From Larix kaempferi (taxonomy: Eukaryota > Streptophyta > Pinopsida > Pinales > Pinaceae), in assembly GCA_027924585.1 (NCBI GenBank), contig BSBM01000123.1, positions 16,136,001 to 16,200,000 of the forward strand: a stretch of 64,000 bases of DNA. The letters are read 5' to 3'. This document shows, in pieces, positions 12,281-24,829 of this stretch. Within the stretch, counting starts at the first letter, position 1. Every line of letters begins with the position of its first letter. Position numbers and translations under genes: made by a program. Below the pieces are notes generated by a model that saw only the letters and a program-made list of their open reading frames with translations, did no database searches and was not told the origin of the DNA.

Positions 12281-12409
12281 TGCCTCATGTGTTTTTTACG
12301 AGCTTGTTGAGGGTAACCAGATGCTCGGTATAGCTCATCTCATAGATGAGTCCAATCCCAAACATTTTCCGAACCTGGGATAGGAGGGGTTCGTCCCATG
12401 ACGAGTCCT

Positions 12410-12810
12410 TCAATGTGAAAATTTAACGAGTCCATAGAAGGTAAACTCGATTGCCATTTCATGTTTAGAGAGTCTGAAAAGGACTAAAGAAGATTCCAAC
12501 GGTCATTTTTCGTAAAGTTAGCCTTATTGCCCGAAAAAGGGTAAAACAACGCGGGAGAGGACTCTTCCAGTCATGATTGGCTGGAGTATTCCTTTTTCGT
12601 AATTAGTGCCTCCTGGTCCGAAAAAGGGGTAAACTATCACCAGAAAGACGACCATTCAAATACTTTAACAAGCGTGAATGTGACAAGTTCGCTTAGCAAT
12701 CTTTTCATATTTAGGGAGTCTGAAAAGAGCTTAACTATGGACTCCGGGGGGTGTCCTTTTCTGTGGAAGTTTAACGAGCCCGAAAAAGTGATAAATCATA
12801 ACTCGGTACT
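12410..12810. repeat. degenerate short repeats in E3 3' region
   Basis: A phrase of the type 'cgtaa...gcccgaaaaagggtaaa' recurs around 12508, 12592 and 12749, and 'tttagRgagtctgaaaag' recurs around 12465 and 12710. The copies are diverged and irregularly spaced. Tandem repeats between pol and the 3' LTR are common in Tat-type elements. Confidence 0.45.
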
Positions 12811-13084
12811 TGTTCTCATGGTTGGGTGAGTATGAGAACAAACAAAGAGTGAACTCATTCTCATGCAGTAATTACGACTAACCAAAAATAATAATGACAA
12901 AACATTCAAAGGGGTGTTCATACCTGTAGTTACTGTTGGTGATGCGAGAAACGACACAAAAGGCCACTTTATGACTCCTGTACACTAGAGAAAGTGTCAA
13001 ATAACCCCAAATATAATGACAAGCGGTCGAAACTATAGTAAATGGCCCAAAAGCATCAAAATATTTGAAAAGGAATATTCCATT

Positions 13085-13098
13085 CTATTTATAAATAG
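13085..13098 (+). promoter_or_regulatory. TATA-like palindrome upstream of antisense gene
   Basis: CTATTTATAAATAG lies about 345 bp before the likely first ATG (13431) of the plus-strand gene. It could be the promoter of that antisense gene. It is AT-rich and palindromic, so the call is weak. Confidence 0.25.
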
Positions 13099-13430
13099 AA
13101 ATATGGGCCAAAAATAGAAACATTGTTCAAATTGCCAATTTGGGTGGAGAAGTACCAATTTGGAGCCAAAACTTCCTTTGCCGATTTCGGGAGCTATGAT
13201 CCGCCATTTCACCAGTCGTCCGGACCAGGTAGGCCTAAATCTTATCCAACAACTTTCTAGTGGTTTACTTTTTGCTTTTTATGTTCATTTTTTGGTGATT
13301 TGTGGAGGGGCCATTGCGCCCTCGGCTCGTCGCAAGTGGCCCTTTCGGGACTTGCGACGAGGCTGAGTCGTCGCAAGCCTCGAAAACAAGACCTGCGACG
13401 ACGTCGCGCTGTACCTAAAGGTATAGTGCG

Positions 13431-14805
13431 ATGGCAGAAACCCAAAACTCAAACATCAAACACACTCCAAAAAATGAGTTTGTGAAAGTTGTGGAAGGAC
13501 CTAACAGGGTTTAATTGTCCCTTTTGGCAGGTTATTAGCAAGCAAAAATGGTATTGGAGTGGCGAGAGAGAAAACATGAGGTAGAAGATGAACAAGCCGC
13601 AAACGATCCACAATGTGTGGCTGCTTTGAGAAACTGCGGCTTACTCAAGTTCTTTGAGATACAGCGGATGAGAGCCCAGATCCCGCTACTGACACACATG
13701 CTCCAGAGTTGGGATGCTGCCCAACAATACTTCGTGATAGGTGAGCATATCCTCACGATTGACATTGAGGATATCTACTTTCTGACCGGTTTGTCCCGAA
13801 GAGGGGACGCTGTACAACTTACTGGCACACGGGCCAGTGACCGTACAGTTGAGGACATGGTGTCGTAGCATTGCATTGCTACTTCTCGTCCTTCCAGCGG
13901 GAAGATACTCATCAGGGGTGTGGTGAGTCGTCCATTGTGGGCCATATTACTTACCATTACTAGGGTGGCGGGTAGCCGAGCTCCACACACGGCTACTCGG
14001 ACCCAGATGCTGTATGCGGAGGACTGTATGTCCCCCATGGTTTTCAATTGGTGCGAGGGTCTCCTCGCCAACATCCGAGCTCAGCTGACCAAGTGTCGGT
14101 GCGGGGAGCTCAAGCAGTTTGGGTACAGATCGATTATAGTATCGTTCCTCTTGGAGCGGGTTCCTCTTTTGCGCCCGCAGGTGGTACTGGATGATAGGGA
14201 TCCGAGAGATCCTCACATGCTCAGGTGGGCAGAGGTTATGACCCGCCATGGTGGGGGTCCCATCATCAGTTTTGGTCCCGAGTACTTTAGCTGGCTGGAA
14301 GGCTAGTTACTCATGGTCGAGGACTTTCCATACAGTGGCATGGACTTTCGGGAGGATCCCGACTTGGTGCTGCCAGAAGACGCAGCATGGGGTGATATCG
14401 GTGAGAACCCTTGTATTTTTAGTTTTGTATATTATATCATTTTTTTTTGATGTAGTGCTGACAAGTATGTAATATGTGTGTGCAGATGTGGGCCCCGTGC
14501 GACCAGTAGGTCTCTCCCTTCTGGCGAGGAGAGACAGAGGCGGGGAGGCAGTCGTTCCTGCAGGTGCTCATGCTGACATCGAGGAGATGGAGGAGGTGTA
14601 CAAAAACCTATTCCGACTGACCGTGGAGGTACTGGAGCCAGCTATCGATGACTTACCGAGGCCCATGCAGAGATTTGGGGTTGGAGCGTCTGTGCGCTTC
14701 AACTCCTTACTTCGCAAGGTGGCTCGTACTGTAGACTGCTTCTTCACCCAGCGACAGAGAGATGTTAGAGCAAGGGGTGGTGCACGGGTCAAGCGTCCAG
14801 CCTGA
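13431..14805 (+). pseudogene. antisense plant-mobile-domain (PMD-like) gene of E3
   Basis: The plus-strand gene lies opposite to E3 pol. Recognisable segments include WRERKHEVEDE, an IDIEDIYFLTGLSRRGD motif (about 13770-13805) and QFGYRSIIVSFLLERVPLLRPQV (about 14115-14180). These are typical of the aminotransferase-like plant mobile domain carried by some Tat elements. One frame runs 13548-14400 with in-frame TAG at 13866-13868 and 14304-14306. A phase-1 intron with consensus ends (GTGAG at 14401, ...TGTGTGCAG at 14485) leads into a final exon of about 106 codons ending at 14805. The 5' part (ATG at 13431, then a TAA and an apparent frameshift before about 13580) is less certain. Extra antisense ORFs downstream of pol are known in the Tat lineage; their function is unknown. 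This copy is broken. Confidence 0.7.
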
Positions 14806-15078
14806 GACACTTTTTATACTTGTACTGAGAGCTTAGGGGCCTCAGATTTTGTACTTATTGAAAGCTATGATGCTTCAGATTTTTGTAGAGACTCACTGAA
14901 AGCCATCGTGCTTCAGATTTTGTACCAGCACTACTTTTGAGCGATTTATATATATATACATTATCGACGGTTTATACATTATGTGTCTTTAAAATGATTA
15001 GTGATGTGATCTTGTTTATATGTTTGCTTCTATACATTATATTTTACATGTCGTGAATGCTTTTACATATTATGGATA

Positions 15079-15492
15079 TTATGTGTGTGCAATGTACCAA
15101 TCCAAAATGAAATTGGCCATTGAGTCAACAACTGTGTTTAACTCTCGTGGAATGTGCAGGTATTGAATAGATTCAAATGACCTTTCCAGGAGACGTACTC
15201 GTCTGAAGAGACGGAGTAAGGTGGGATCGCGGATGGCGTAAACCCGGTTAAGATGGGAAACCACTAATTGAGAATCCATGTGGATGACAATGTGGTTCAT
15301 ACCCAAGGAAATGGCGTTAGCTAGGGTTCCGATTACTGCCTGATACTCTGCGACATTGTTGGTCGCAAACCCTAGGCAACTTCCTCCTGAGCTAATGAGC
15401 TCACCTGTTGGGGAATATAGTACCCAGGCTGCCGAAGCAAGGTTACGGGTATGCTGGCTGGCGCCGTCCGCGAATCCATAGCACATTGCCAT
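15079..15492 (-). CDS. additional (archaeal-type) RNase H of E3, downstream of integrase
   Basis: A 137-residue RNase H fold with its acidic residues present: FADGAS (D9), NNVAEY (E), IHMDSQ (D) and NTVVDSMANF (D). This is the second RNase H acquired by Tat-type elements, distinct from the one fused to RT. It starts at ATG 15492 directly after a strong acceptor-like sequence (TGTCTGCGTGTGCAG), so it was probably joined to pol by splicing; the donor is not identified. It lies after integrase rather than between RT-RH and integrase. The frame is intact while the rest of pol is broken. Confidence 0.78.
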   Translation of the reverse strand: MAMCYGFADGASQHTRNLASAAWVLYSPTGELISSGGSCLGFATNNVAEYQAVIGTLANAISLGMNHIVIHMDSQLVVSHLNRVYAIRDPTLLRLFRRVRLLERSFESIQYLHIPRELNTVVDSMANFILDWYIAHT

Positions 15493-15628
15493 CTGCACAC
15501 GCAGACAGAACATGGTATAAGAAGCGGAAACAAGATCGAAAGACACTCGAAAAGAAATGCATCACACCACACAAAAACACAAAAGCACGCCATGTACAGT
15601 ATATACAAGCAAGTCTATGCATGAGGGA

Positions 15629-17278
15629 TCAAGCATAGTATCTCTTCAGGTGAAGCCCATTGCGGGGTTCACCCAAAGAGATTCCGTCATAATCTTCAAG
15701 CTTGTAAGCACCTTTTTCCAATACACGTTTTATAATGTAAGGTCCATGCCACATGGACTCGAACTTCCCTGCTCCTAGTTTGTCGTGCTTCTGGTCGTAA
15801 GTGAGGACCAGGTCACCCTCGTTAAAGATACGAGGTTCAAATGACTTATCGTATTGGGCTTTGATGCGTTTCTTGTGCGCTTCATTAGCAAGAGCAGCAT
15901 CTCGGCAAGACTCGTCAAGTTTTGCTGAGTGCAAGAGACGTTCTTCCTCAGCAGTAGTGTTAGGAAGAAGTTCGACAGCGAGTTGTAGAGACGGAATTTC
16001 GCACTCTATCGGAAGGACAGCCTCCAATCCATATACCAATTGGAAGGGAGTGAAGCCTGTGGCGGTTTTGACGGAAGTTCGGTAGGCCCATAACGCTGAA
16101 AAGAGCATGTTGTGCCAATTGGACTTATGTGTCCCTACCATCCTTTGGACCATAGTTTTCAAGACCTTGTTAATGGCCTCGACCTGTCCATTGGATTGCG
16201 GGTAGTAGGGTGTTGAATTTTCATGGCGAAAACCCAACTTGTTGTTCAATTCATCAACCATATGGTTCTGAAAGTGAGAACCATGATCGGTAACAATTGC
16301 CTAAGGAACTCTGAACCGCACTATTACATGATTGAGCATGAAGAGTGCGGCGGTTTTGTCGTCGTTCTGGTATGTAGGCATAGCTTCGGCCCACTTTGTA
16401 AATTAATCCATAGCTACAATGATGTAACTATGCCCCCCAGTCGAAGTAGGCTTACAATGCATAAAATCAATGCCCCATTTTGCGAATGGGCCAACGGCAA
16501 TAACCAGATGTAGTGGGATAGGATGAGTGCGCTTCTTCGTATGGAAGTGTTGGCAAGGAGGACATTTTTTTACGGCCTCAATACAATCTTTGAAGATAGT
16601 AGGCCAAAAATATCCCGCGCGCAAAATCTTCTCGGCTGTAGCCATCCCAGAGAGATGACCGCCACATGCCCTGGCGTGACAGTCATTCAGAACGCGTTCA
16701 ACCTCATTGTGAGTGAGACAACGTCGAAGAATTGAATCGACGCCATGACGATACAAAGTATCATTGATGATTAAATAATACTTTGCATGGTGACGAATCT
16801 TACGACGGTCATCGCGAGAAAGTTGAAGGTTGAAGCGTTGGATTTGAAGATATAACAGGATATCTCCATACCGCGGATCAGTCGTACTGATGAGAAACAA
16901 TGATTCATCCGGAAAGGAGTCATTGTGCTCAACTTCTGCATTAGGACGGGGAAGGTCGCAAATGAGCTCAGCTAACACCAAAGACTTCTTAGACTTAGCT
17001 TTCTCGAAAAGGAGATCAAATTCTTGCAGTATCACGATCCAGTGTGAATACTTGCCCCCAATGACTTGACGTGTTAGTACGTGGTACATGGGGTTCGAGT
17101 GGGCAATGATAGTGGTGGTGCGGAGCAAGATGTAGTTACGGAACTTTTGGACCGCAATGACTGCCGTGAAAGCAAGTTTTTCGACATGTGAATATCTAGT
17201 TTCAGCGTCGGCTAGACCCTTACTTGCATAGTATATCACATGTTCCTGGGCGTTTTGATCCTCCTGTACCAAAACCAT
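15629..17278 (-). pseudogene. pol: RNase H and integrase part of E3 pol
   Basis: Continues from RT. It opens with the RT-linked RNase H and its connection (YASKGLADAETRYSHVEKL), followed by an HHCC zinc finger (HARACGGH ... CPPCQ) and the integrase core: D in WGIDFMH, D in VTDHGSHF, E in SNGQVEAINK. The C-terminal domain carries GKFESMWHGPY. Integrase is interrupted by TAA at about 16403 and TAG near 16301. The catalytic residues are still encoded, but no full-length product is possible without readthrough. The stop at 15629 precedes the spliced RNase H. Confidence 0.85.
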
Positions 17279-17320
17279 GGCGATAGTGGTAGCAGAAGCG
17301 GCAAGATATAAGATGTAATC

Positions 17321-19524
17321 TCAATAATAATTAGGCGGTTGGAGTACGGGGGCATGCGTGATGGCATGTTTGATACTGTCGAAGGATTTTTGAGCTTGGT
17401 CGTCCCAAATGAATGGGACGTCCTTCTTGAGCAGTCTCATATACCCGTGAGTTTTCTCCGCAAAATTGCAAACAAAACGTCTTAAATAAGTCGCCTTCCC
17501 TTGGAGACTTTGAAGTTCCGTAACATTAGTCGGAGGTGGTAGGTTGATGATGGCTTCCACCTTTAAGGGATCGATGCAGATCCCATCCTTCGAAACGATA
17601 AATCCTAGGAGGCGTCTGGACTCAACGCAAAAGATACACTTATGAGGATTCAGACGGATATTGTACCGGCTGCATCTGAGGAAAATGGTTGTTAGATGAT
17701 CAATGTGGAACTCACGCTGCTTTGAATGAGCAGGGAGATCGTCCAGGTAGGGTTCCACAAAGTCCTTAATATCGTGGAAGGCGTACGACATAGCCTGCTG
17801 AAACGTGGCGCCAACATTTTCAAGGCCAAATGGGAGCTGGCGGTATGCAAACATACCCGATGGGCAGATGAAAGCCATCTTATGTTGGTCGGATGGGTTG
17901 ATCTCAATTTGGTTGTAACCAGAAAAGCCATCCATGAATGAGAAGATGACGCTTCCGGCACAGTTGTCGATGATCTGGTCGATGAAGGGGGTCGGGTAGT
18001 TGTCTTTTGGACAAGCCCGATTAAGTCCCGATAATCAACACAGACGCGAATGGTGCCCTGCTTTTTGTTCACAGGAACGACGTTTGAGACCCAATCCGTC
18101 AATGGGACAGGATAAATAAAACCAGCCTTTAAGAGCTTTTCAATTTTTGCCTTTATTGCCGCAGTCTTCTGGGGGTGTACCGGTCGCAACTTTTGGCGTA
18201 CAGGTTTGATGTCGGGATAGGTTTTTATTTCGTGAGAAACAATTGCGGGGTCTATCCCAGGCATCTCCTCATAGGACCAAGCAAATACGTCTCGAAATTG
18301 CTTGAATAAGGCCGTGCTAACAACGATTTCTTCATGGGAACACTTCTGGCCTATGCGAATGTGTTCCACTATACCAGGTTTCACCGAGATGTCTACTGGG
18401 GTGGTTGGCTCAATGTTGGCCAAGTTTCCCTCCATGTCCGTAAGACATGTAAGAATGGGGGAATGAGGGGATGGGTAGATATCTGGTGAAAAGAGGGTAT
18501 GGATGTTGTTCTCTATGTACTCAAAAGGAGGAAGAAAAGATGACCTATGGTGGAGATCATCCCACAGACTGTTGTCAATATTCATTACTTCCATGATGGA
18601 CTCGTCTGAATGAAAAGTCCGAAGTAAGAGATCAGGTAGAGATGACGTCCGTCGTAGAGAACAAGATGGGGAGGCCACGGTGAAATGGTCCTCCGGTGCT
18701 AATTGGATAGCCTCGTAAATGCGTTCAGCGGGTGAAAGAGGCATCATATCTCCAAGCAGGTGTGTTGTGGCTTCATCCGGTACAAGCCAAGCATCGTTAG
18801 AATGAGATAAAATCTCAGTGGAGATCATGTTCACCGTAGCAACATGATTAGGGGGGTCCGTGGTTGGAAAAACGTCCATGAGAGATGAATCTTTCAAAAG
18901 GCCAACCCCTACACTTTCATATTGTTTTGACATCTGTCCAATGGAAGGAACATGGTCACCAGGATGAGTGGTGGTGTCCGGTGTACAAAAATCTAACTGG
19001 TCGATAGTAACAATTCGTCCTTGGTGAGGGAATTGTACTATGCGGAAGACTGAAGAGGCTACCGCCTGCATGGTGTAAAACCAATTGCGACCAAGCAAGA
19101 GATTATAATCTAACGGGGCCGAGACCACTTCCACTTTAATGGTTACGGTCTTTCTGCCCAACTCAACTGCAAGAGCTTGTAAGATCCCATGAGGTTGAAA
19201 GCCACGCTCGTCGAATGCTTTCAACGTGGTAGGAGAACGATTCAATTCGGGGGAGCCAATGGCTCTCCAACAGGCGATTGACATGACAGAAGTGGAGGCA
19301 CCTTCGTCTAGAAGAGTGCGATGGACAATCTTCCCAACAATGTTCGCAGAAACTTGGAATGCGAGCTGGTGTGAGAGCCTCGACTTAAGGTTGTCAAGTC
19401 GGAACATGATGGTATTCGAGGAATCCGGGTCGACTGCACCAATGGTTGCAAGGAAAGTTTTGCGTTGATTAGGACAATTCTGCAAAACTTCCAGGGTGGA
19501 CATGGCGCAAGGGGCTTGGGCCAA
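17321..19524 (-). pseudogene. pol: protease and reverse transcriptase part of E3 pol
   Basis: Protease: LLDEGASTSVMS with D73-E74-G75 (counting from 19524), the D-E-G variant seen in some plant gypsy proteases, and LLLGRNW further on. RT begins with the DVFAWSYEEMPGID region. A frameshift near 18020, just after RVCVDYRDL, splits the RT. The second frame holds MDGFSGYNQ, the catalytic YLDD (about 17750) and GFIVSKDG. RT runs on toward the RNase H at 17278. The copy is inactive because of the frameshift. Confidence 0.87.
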
Positions 19525-19581
19525 GTCCTCTACGATATTGTAATTTTGTGCCGCTCGAGCATTAGGATTGAAAACAGCTTT

Positions 19582-22500
19582 TCAAATCGTACTCTTGGGC
19601 GGACGCAATATCGAATCTAAAGAGGGTCTCTCTATGGTGAGAGAGGTCGATGGTATAGTGACATCGGTTAAGAAGTCGGAAGCTTTTTCAGTATTACTTC
19701 CGGCGGGTTCCTTCGAAGGGACCGGTTCGTAAGATCGCGAGCGAGTATTCAAATTGATCGTCTCATTACGCAGCATGAGAACATGCGCGGTATTAGATGG
19801 TTCCCCCTGGGATGAGGGGGTTTGCGCAATCATCTGCTGGTTCTGAGGGGGAATCGGATCATTGAGGACTGCGGGAGTTGGTTTACCCCTAAGAAACTTT
19901 TGCACTTCATCTCTATGGGGACACTCCTTGGAGAAATGGTCATCTCCGCACAGTAAACAAGGATATTTTAGTTTCCGTTTCTGCTTGGTATCGTCAGGAG
20001 TGCTCTTTGGTTCCTACTGGGCAGAAGACTTTTTAGATTTCCCCTTGTTCTTCTTTTTACCGTTAAAGATGAAGCTGATTGAACATAATTCATCTCTTCA
20101 GTTATAGCAGGAGCGGTTGACTTGGTGGTGTTGTGGCCAGCCTGAGTTGTTAAGGGGGAAGACCCTTGAAGGTTGGATGATCCAACAGTGCTAGCAGCAG
20201 GCTGGGTGTTAAGGGAACCAATGATTCCATCAGTTTGGGGTCCCTTATGTGGTTTCGTGGGGTCATTAACATCACGGGGTGCGTTAGGTAGAATATTAAA
20301 CAGAGTGCCAGATTGAGTGTAGACCAGATCTAACAGATGGGCACTCGCGATGGCTTGTTCTTTAGTGACATCACCTCTCATGGCGACATCTTTTGCTATG
20401 GTGGGAATGAGCGATTTTGTAAACCAGTCTGCTAGGAGCTGATCTGGAATATGAGCTTTAATGAGACGTCGTCTCCTTCGCCACTCGTGGATATGATCCG
20501 AAATGTGAGTGGCGGTATTCTGACGGAGTGAGGTTAAAAGCTCAGTACCAATCTCATACCGTATAGGCAGCTGGAAGTGCGTCAAAAAGTTCATAGCAAG
20601 AGAGCCAAAATCAGGAAAAGAGTGTGGTGGCAACTCGATGTACCACTTGGCAGCCGGACTGGTGAGAGTCCTTTGAAACAATCTAAGACGAATTGAATCG
20701 TCCATCAAGGAATTAGATGAACACCATATGTGGTATGTCATCACGTGGTTTTTGGGGTCTTCACCCGGCTTGCCGTCAAATTTGGGGATATCAGACGGAA
20801 GTTTCACCGGAATCGGTGGCCAGTTAGATCCGTGGTAAATAGGATCGTTGGTTAACCAGGATAGGTCAGGTAGGTCCAAAGTAGCCAGGAAGGGCAGTTG
20901 TGGATTAGGCTGCGCGTATTGATAATACCGATACGGATAAGGTGTGTAAGGACCAGACTGACCGTAAGATGTACCAGGATGAAACTGGCCGTAGGGGGAT
21001 ATGCTGCTCGGATCGTAAGGAGGTCCGCCACCATAAGGTGGTCCATTCCAATAAGGTGGGGGTCCACCTCCACCATCGGGAGGGGGCGGAGGTCTGCCGT
21101 CGCCACCGGGAGGAGGTGGGGGTCCATAACTGTAATAAGGTGGCCCACCATCGCCTCCGCCTGGAGGGGGTGGTGGACCACTTCCATCGTCAAAAGGATG
21201 GGGGCCCCCACCGCCTCCGCTGCCGGAAGGATGGGGGTCTCCACCACCACCGCCACCATCATGGTGATTAGGTCCTCCACCGCCTCCGCTCGGAGGGGGT
21301 GGTGGACCACCTCCGCCACCCGAAGGGAAATGTCCTCCTCCACCATGATAGGGTGGTCCCCCACTGCCTTCGCCGAGAGGGGGTGGTGGACCATTCCCGC
21401 CAGCGCCGGAGGGGTGGGGGAAGTTGTAGGTAAAATGAGGTGGGCCTCCACCAATCTTAGGTGGGGGCCCGCCGTCTCCAGTAGGAGGTGGGGGAGGACT
21501 AATCGAGGGTGGTGGTACTTGAGGGATAGTCGGTTGGGGTCCGTGTTGCAACACAGTTTGTTGCTCCCATAGAGTGTATGGATTCCCGGGATAAGGTATC
21601 CCGTATGGCGCGTTTCCGGGATTAGTTTGGCCCGGCGCAGGGTTAATGGAACCCGGATATGATTGACTCCATGAGGGTTGGGTTACATTTGACGGCCCTC
21701 CAACATGAGATAATCCCGTGGTGGACGGTCTAGCGGGTTGGGAAGGTCCAACGAAAGGTCCGTTAGGGATTCCACCGCCTACGTTCTGTTTAGGAAACGG
21801 GGGTTGCCCCCCAACCATGACAGGTTGACCACTATTCAGAGGTTGAACCAACGTAGGTTGTTGACTAGCTACTGTGGTAATAACATTACCAATAAGATAA
21901 TCTGTGGGAATGGAATACCCTCCCCTCGAATTTTGAGGTGGGGGAGGAATTGGTAAAGTAACTGCGGTAGTGATAGGTGTGTTGGACTATTGTCCTTCCA
22001 CCGGTTGGTTCACTTGAGGTGCAGGAATGGACTCTTGCAAGGGTTGACCAGTCTTATTAGTGGTCACGTGGTGGGATGCTTCAGGTGATCCGAAAGATAT
22101 CGGATGAACTGGGATGGGTTGGTCGTCAAGTCTTATTTGGAAATGACGATTATGGAACTCTTCAGAGTGTCGTCCGAGACTTTGTCTTCGAAGCTCATCT
22201 CCTTTAATACGTAATTGTTCCAAACGTTCATGGATGGGGCCGAAAATTTCGGCAGGGTCAGGCCTATAGTAAGGCCTAGTGAACTCTGGAGTAGTCCAAT
22301 TAGGTGGGGATGAGATGGCAAAATGAGCCATTGGGTGGTCTGTAGAGGATGTCTAGTAAGCTGCTGAAGGACCAACAGCTGCTATAGGTTTTCCCTGGGG
22401 TTGGTTTATCCATTCCAACGATCCAGGTTCTCCCGGGATGACGGGAGAAGGGTTTCGTGAAGTGGGGGTGTGTGCTTCTTCATCCTGCGGGGGATGAGAG

Positions 22501-22589
22501 GCAGGTGAATCTGGTGGAAACAAAAGTTCGCCAACATTCAAAGTGGGGTTCTCCTCTTCAGTAACTACGACCGTGTTATGCTGATCCAT
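19582..22589 (-). pseudogene. gag: gag of E3 with zinc knuckle
   Basis: Likely start is ATG 22589 (MDQHNTVVV); the same frame is open further upstream. TAG stops at about 22353 and 21987 split the N-terminal part. The 627-codon segment 19968-21851 has a strongly Pro/Gly-rich stretch (about residues 100-290), then a Retrotrans_gag core (IPKFDGKPGEDPKNHVMTYH ... AAKWYIELP, about 355-500). A frameshift near 20060 and a TAG near 20016 precede a zinc knuckle at about 19918-19956, CLLCGDDHFSKEC. Its spacing is C-x2-C-x3-H-x4-C, one residue shorter than canonical. The following Pro/Ser-rich linker runs to 19582 before protease. Confidence 0.8.
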
Positions 22590-24807
22590 TCTTACCCTCG
22601 AAATAACCTTCGGATTAAGGGGATATTCGGGTGATAAGTTCAAGATCCTACGGGACCTTCTCCAGGGAAAATCCGCTAGAGTATCAGGAAAATCAGCCAA
22701 AAAAGGCCGAAACAGCGTTCCTCCTAAAGGTATGCTAAAAGAAAAGTAGTCCAGAAAAAACCTACTCAAACTAAGGCAACATGCAAACTTATGTGACAGA
22801 GTGGATTCAAAAGTCTGGAACGTCACGGGATTATCAAGGCATTACAAACCGCGATATACTGCAGGGTCCAACAATATGACGCGACAAGGAGGATTGGGAC
22901 CGTACCCTTGCTTGCATACCCGATTACCTGGACAGTATGTGCGTGATAATCTCCCCGAGTGTTGTTCTCGGTGTATTGCTTTGCCAAGACGGCCAATTGG
23001 TTAACTCGGTTGGTTTCAGGAATCCTAATGGTGTCTCCTGATATACGCAAGGTACGTGGGAGCTCAAATCCGTAGTGGTGCTGTCTAATGCACAGCCGTT
23101 GGCACGAGACCTTTCGATATACGTGTCGAGTACGTGATACACCCTTCGATATACGCCAAGTACGGATTATGGTACTTGGTGGGTACGTGAAGGAGCTCGA
23201 TATACCGATGTACGTGGAAGACTACAATACCCCGGACTACAATGCTGGCAAATATCGACAGCTGCCATGCTTAACGACGCCGGAACACGTCTCTAACTTA
23301 CACACAAGTTGCTAAAATTTTTACCTAGTTCTACCGTTAATTTTATCTTGGACGGTTAGGTGAATGCATGAGGTGAGTACATAATCGGAAGCATAATGCA
23401 AGCCCTAGCTACATGCACGAAATATTCTTTTCTTTCAATGAATTCTAGCTATGGGAAGGAGAAAGCTTTTTCCAATGGTATTGCCAAAACAAACTCAATG
23501 CAACACAATTCCCAATTCAAACAAATTTGACAATGAAAGTATTTTTTTCCTTTCATGCGAAACGCAAAAGCACAACACTACTAAACCAAATCAAAACAAC
23601 TTTTTCTTTTCTTTTTCTTTTCAAAGTAAAATGACCCTAAGTGATGAAAAGAGAGGATTCTGAAATGAAATATGCAAGCTTTTCAATTTCAATTTCAATG
23701 ATCTAAGAGCAACAAGAATTAAAAATACATCTATCTTTCCTTAGCATGGAATTAATTTTGCAAAAATCGAAGCATTCTTTAAGTATTTCAAGAAAATGAG
23801 CAATTCATAATTCGAGAAAAACACAAGAGATCATACATTCATTCAACTTTTCCAAAATATAAACAAATTTTTTCCAATGCACAACGATCTTTCTTCAACG
23901 ATTTTTTGAGAAACAATGGGAAAGAAGCACTTTTAATCTTTTCGATGGATGCATCAAAGAATAAACTTGATAACAACTTTACTAGTAGATCTAAATGACT
24001 GAAAAGAAAACACTACTCGTAGCATTCATATATTCAGAAAACTCAAGAAAAGACAAGCACTCAACCAAGTTGAAAAACACACTTAACTCAAAATCAAGCG
24101 GCAGCAAGCAAACTAAGCAAGCAAAGCTCAAAACAAATGTAAATGAGGTCTGGAGGTTGATCCAACGCAATGATTAGATTAGGGATGGAAGGAAGGGAAT
24201 GCAAGAGTGAACGGATGAAGGTGGAGGAGACAAAGGTATCCACCACTACCGGTTTTAAGCTTGTCCAAAACGGAACCCAAAGTCAATCCAGATGAAACCA
24301 AACTCTCAACACACAAATCATAAATGGGGTCTCTGGCTGGATCTTGCAGCACAGAGGGAGTTCATACATCAGACCAAGACTTAGACTGTCAAATGAGAGG
24401 ATGGATGCCTGTATGTCAACTTTCGACAGATCGACGCACTCTGTCTTCATACACAGTGCGACGTCGCAGATTGCCTACACGAGAAGTGCGACGCTGTCGC
24501 AGTTCACTAATGCACAGGATGCGACGAGTAAGCAACAGACAAAGGACAGAGACTCAGAAAAACACAGTGTCGCTCTGTTTCCACTGCCCAAGTGCGACAG
24601 GCGAGTTCTGGATTAAAAAATGAATCAGATCTCTCAATAAGAAACCAAAAACAAACTTGGAACTGAGTTGTATGGACTCAGAGGAAGAAGATTAGAATCT
24701 TCAACGTGAAGATCTGAAAGTGAATGGCAAAAAATGATAAACAGGCTTGTGTCAAGTAATCTACTGAAAATGACTTCCAGATTTAATGACTACTAAACAA
24801 ACACTAC
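22590..24807 (-). other. long 5' leader of E3, no gene
   Basis: About 2.2 kb between the PBS-like site and gag. It contains short degenerate repeats of a GATATACG...GTACGTG phrase (about 23036-23220), an A-rich stretch (23450-24100) and a GCGACG/CGTCGC cluster (24435-24605). No protein domain was recognised. Long leaders occur in Tat-type elements. Confidence 0.55.
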
Positions 24808-24825
24808 TCCCCAGTATGGTCGCCA
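24808..24825 (-). other. PBS-like site of E3
   Basis: The minus strand reads TGGCGACCATACTGGGGA, four bases after the LTR end GATAACA. The position is right for a PBS. I could not assign a tRNA with confidence. Confidence 0.5.
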
Positions 24826-24829
24826 GATT

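Larger units (their letters stand above)
11187..13430. other. probable 3' untranslated region of E3, no gene recognised
   Basis: Non-coding sequence between the E1 border and the antisense gene. It contains a perfect palindrome (12263-12280), degenerate short repeats (about 12410-12810) and a cluster of GCGACG/CGTCGC motifs (13327-13410). An open frame of 148 codons on the minus strand near 11157-11603 shows no recognisable domain. Assignment to E3 rests on continuity, not on a matching LTR. Confidence 0.5.

Noticed and set aside
20852-21572. Long frames on both strands over the Pro/Gly-rich part of the E3 gag
   Set aside because: Produced by the GC-rich low-complexity repeat; the gag frame explains the region.
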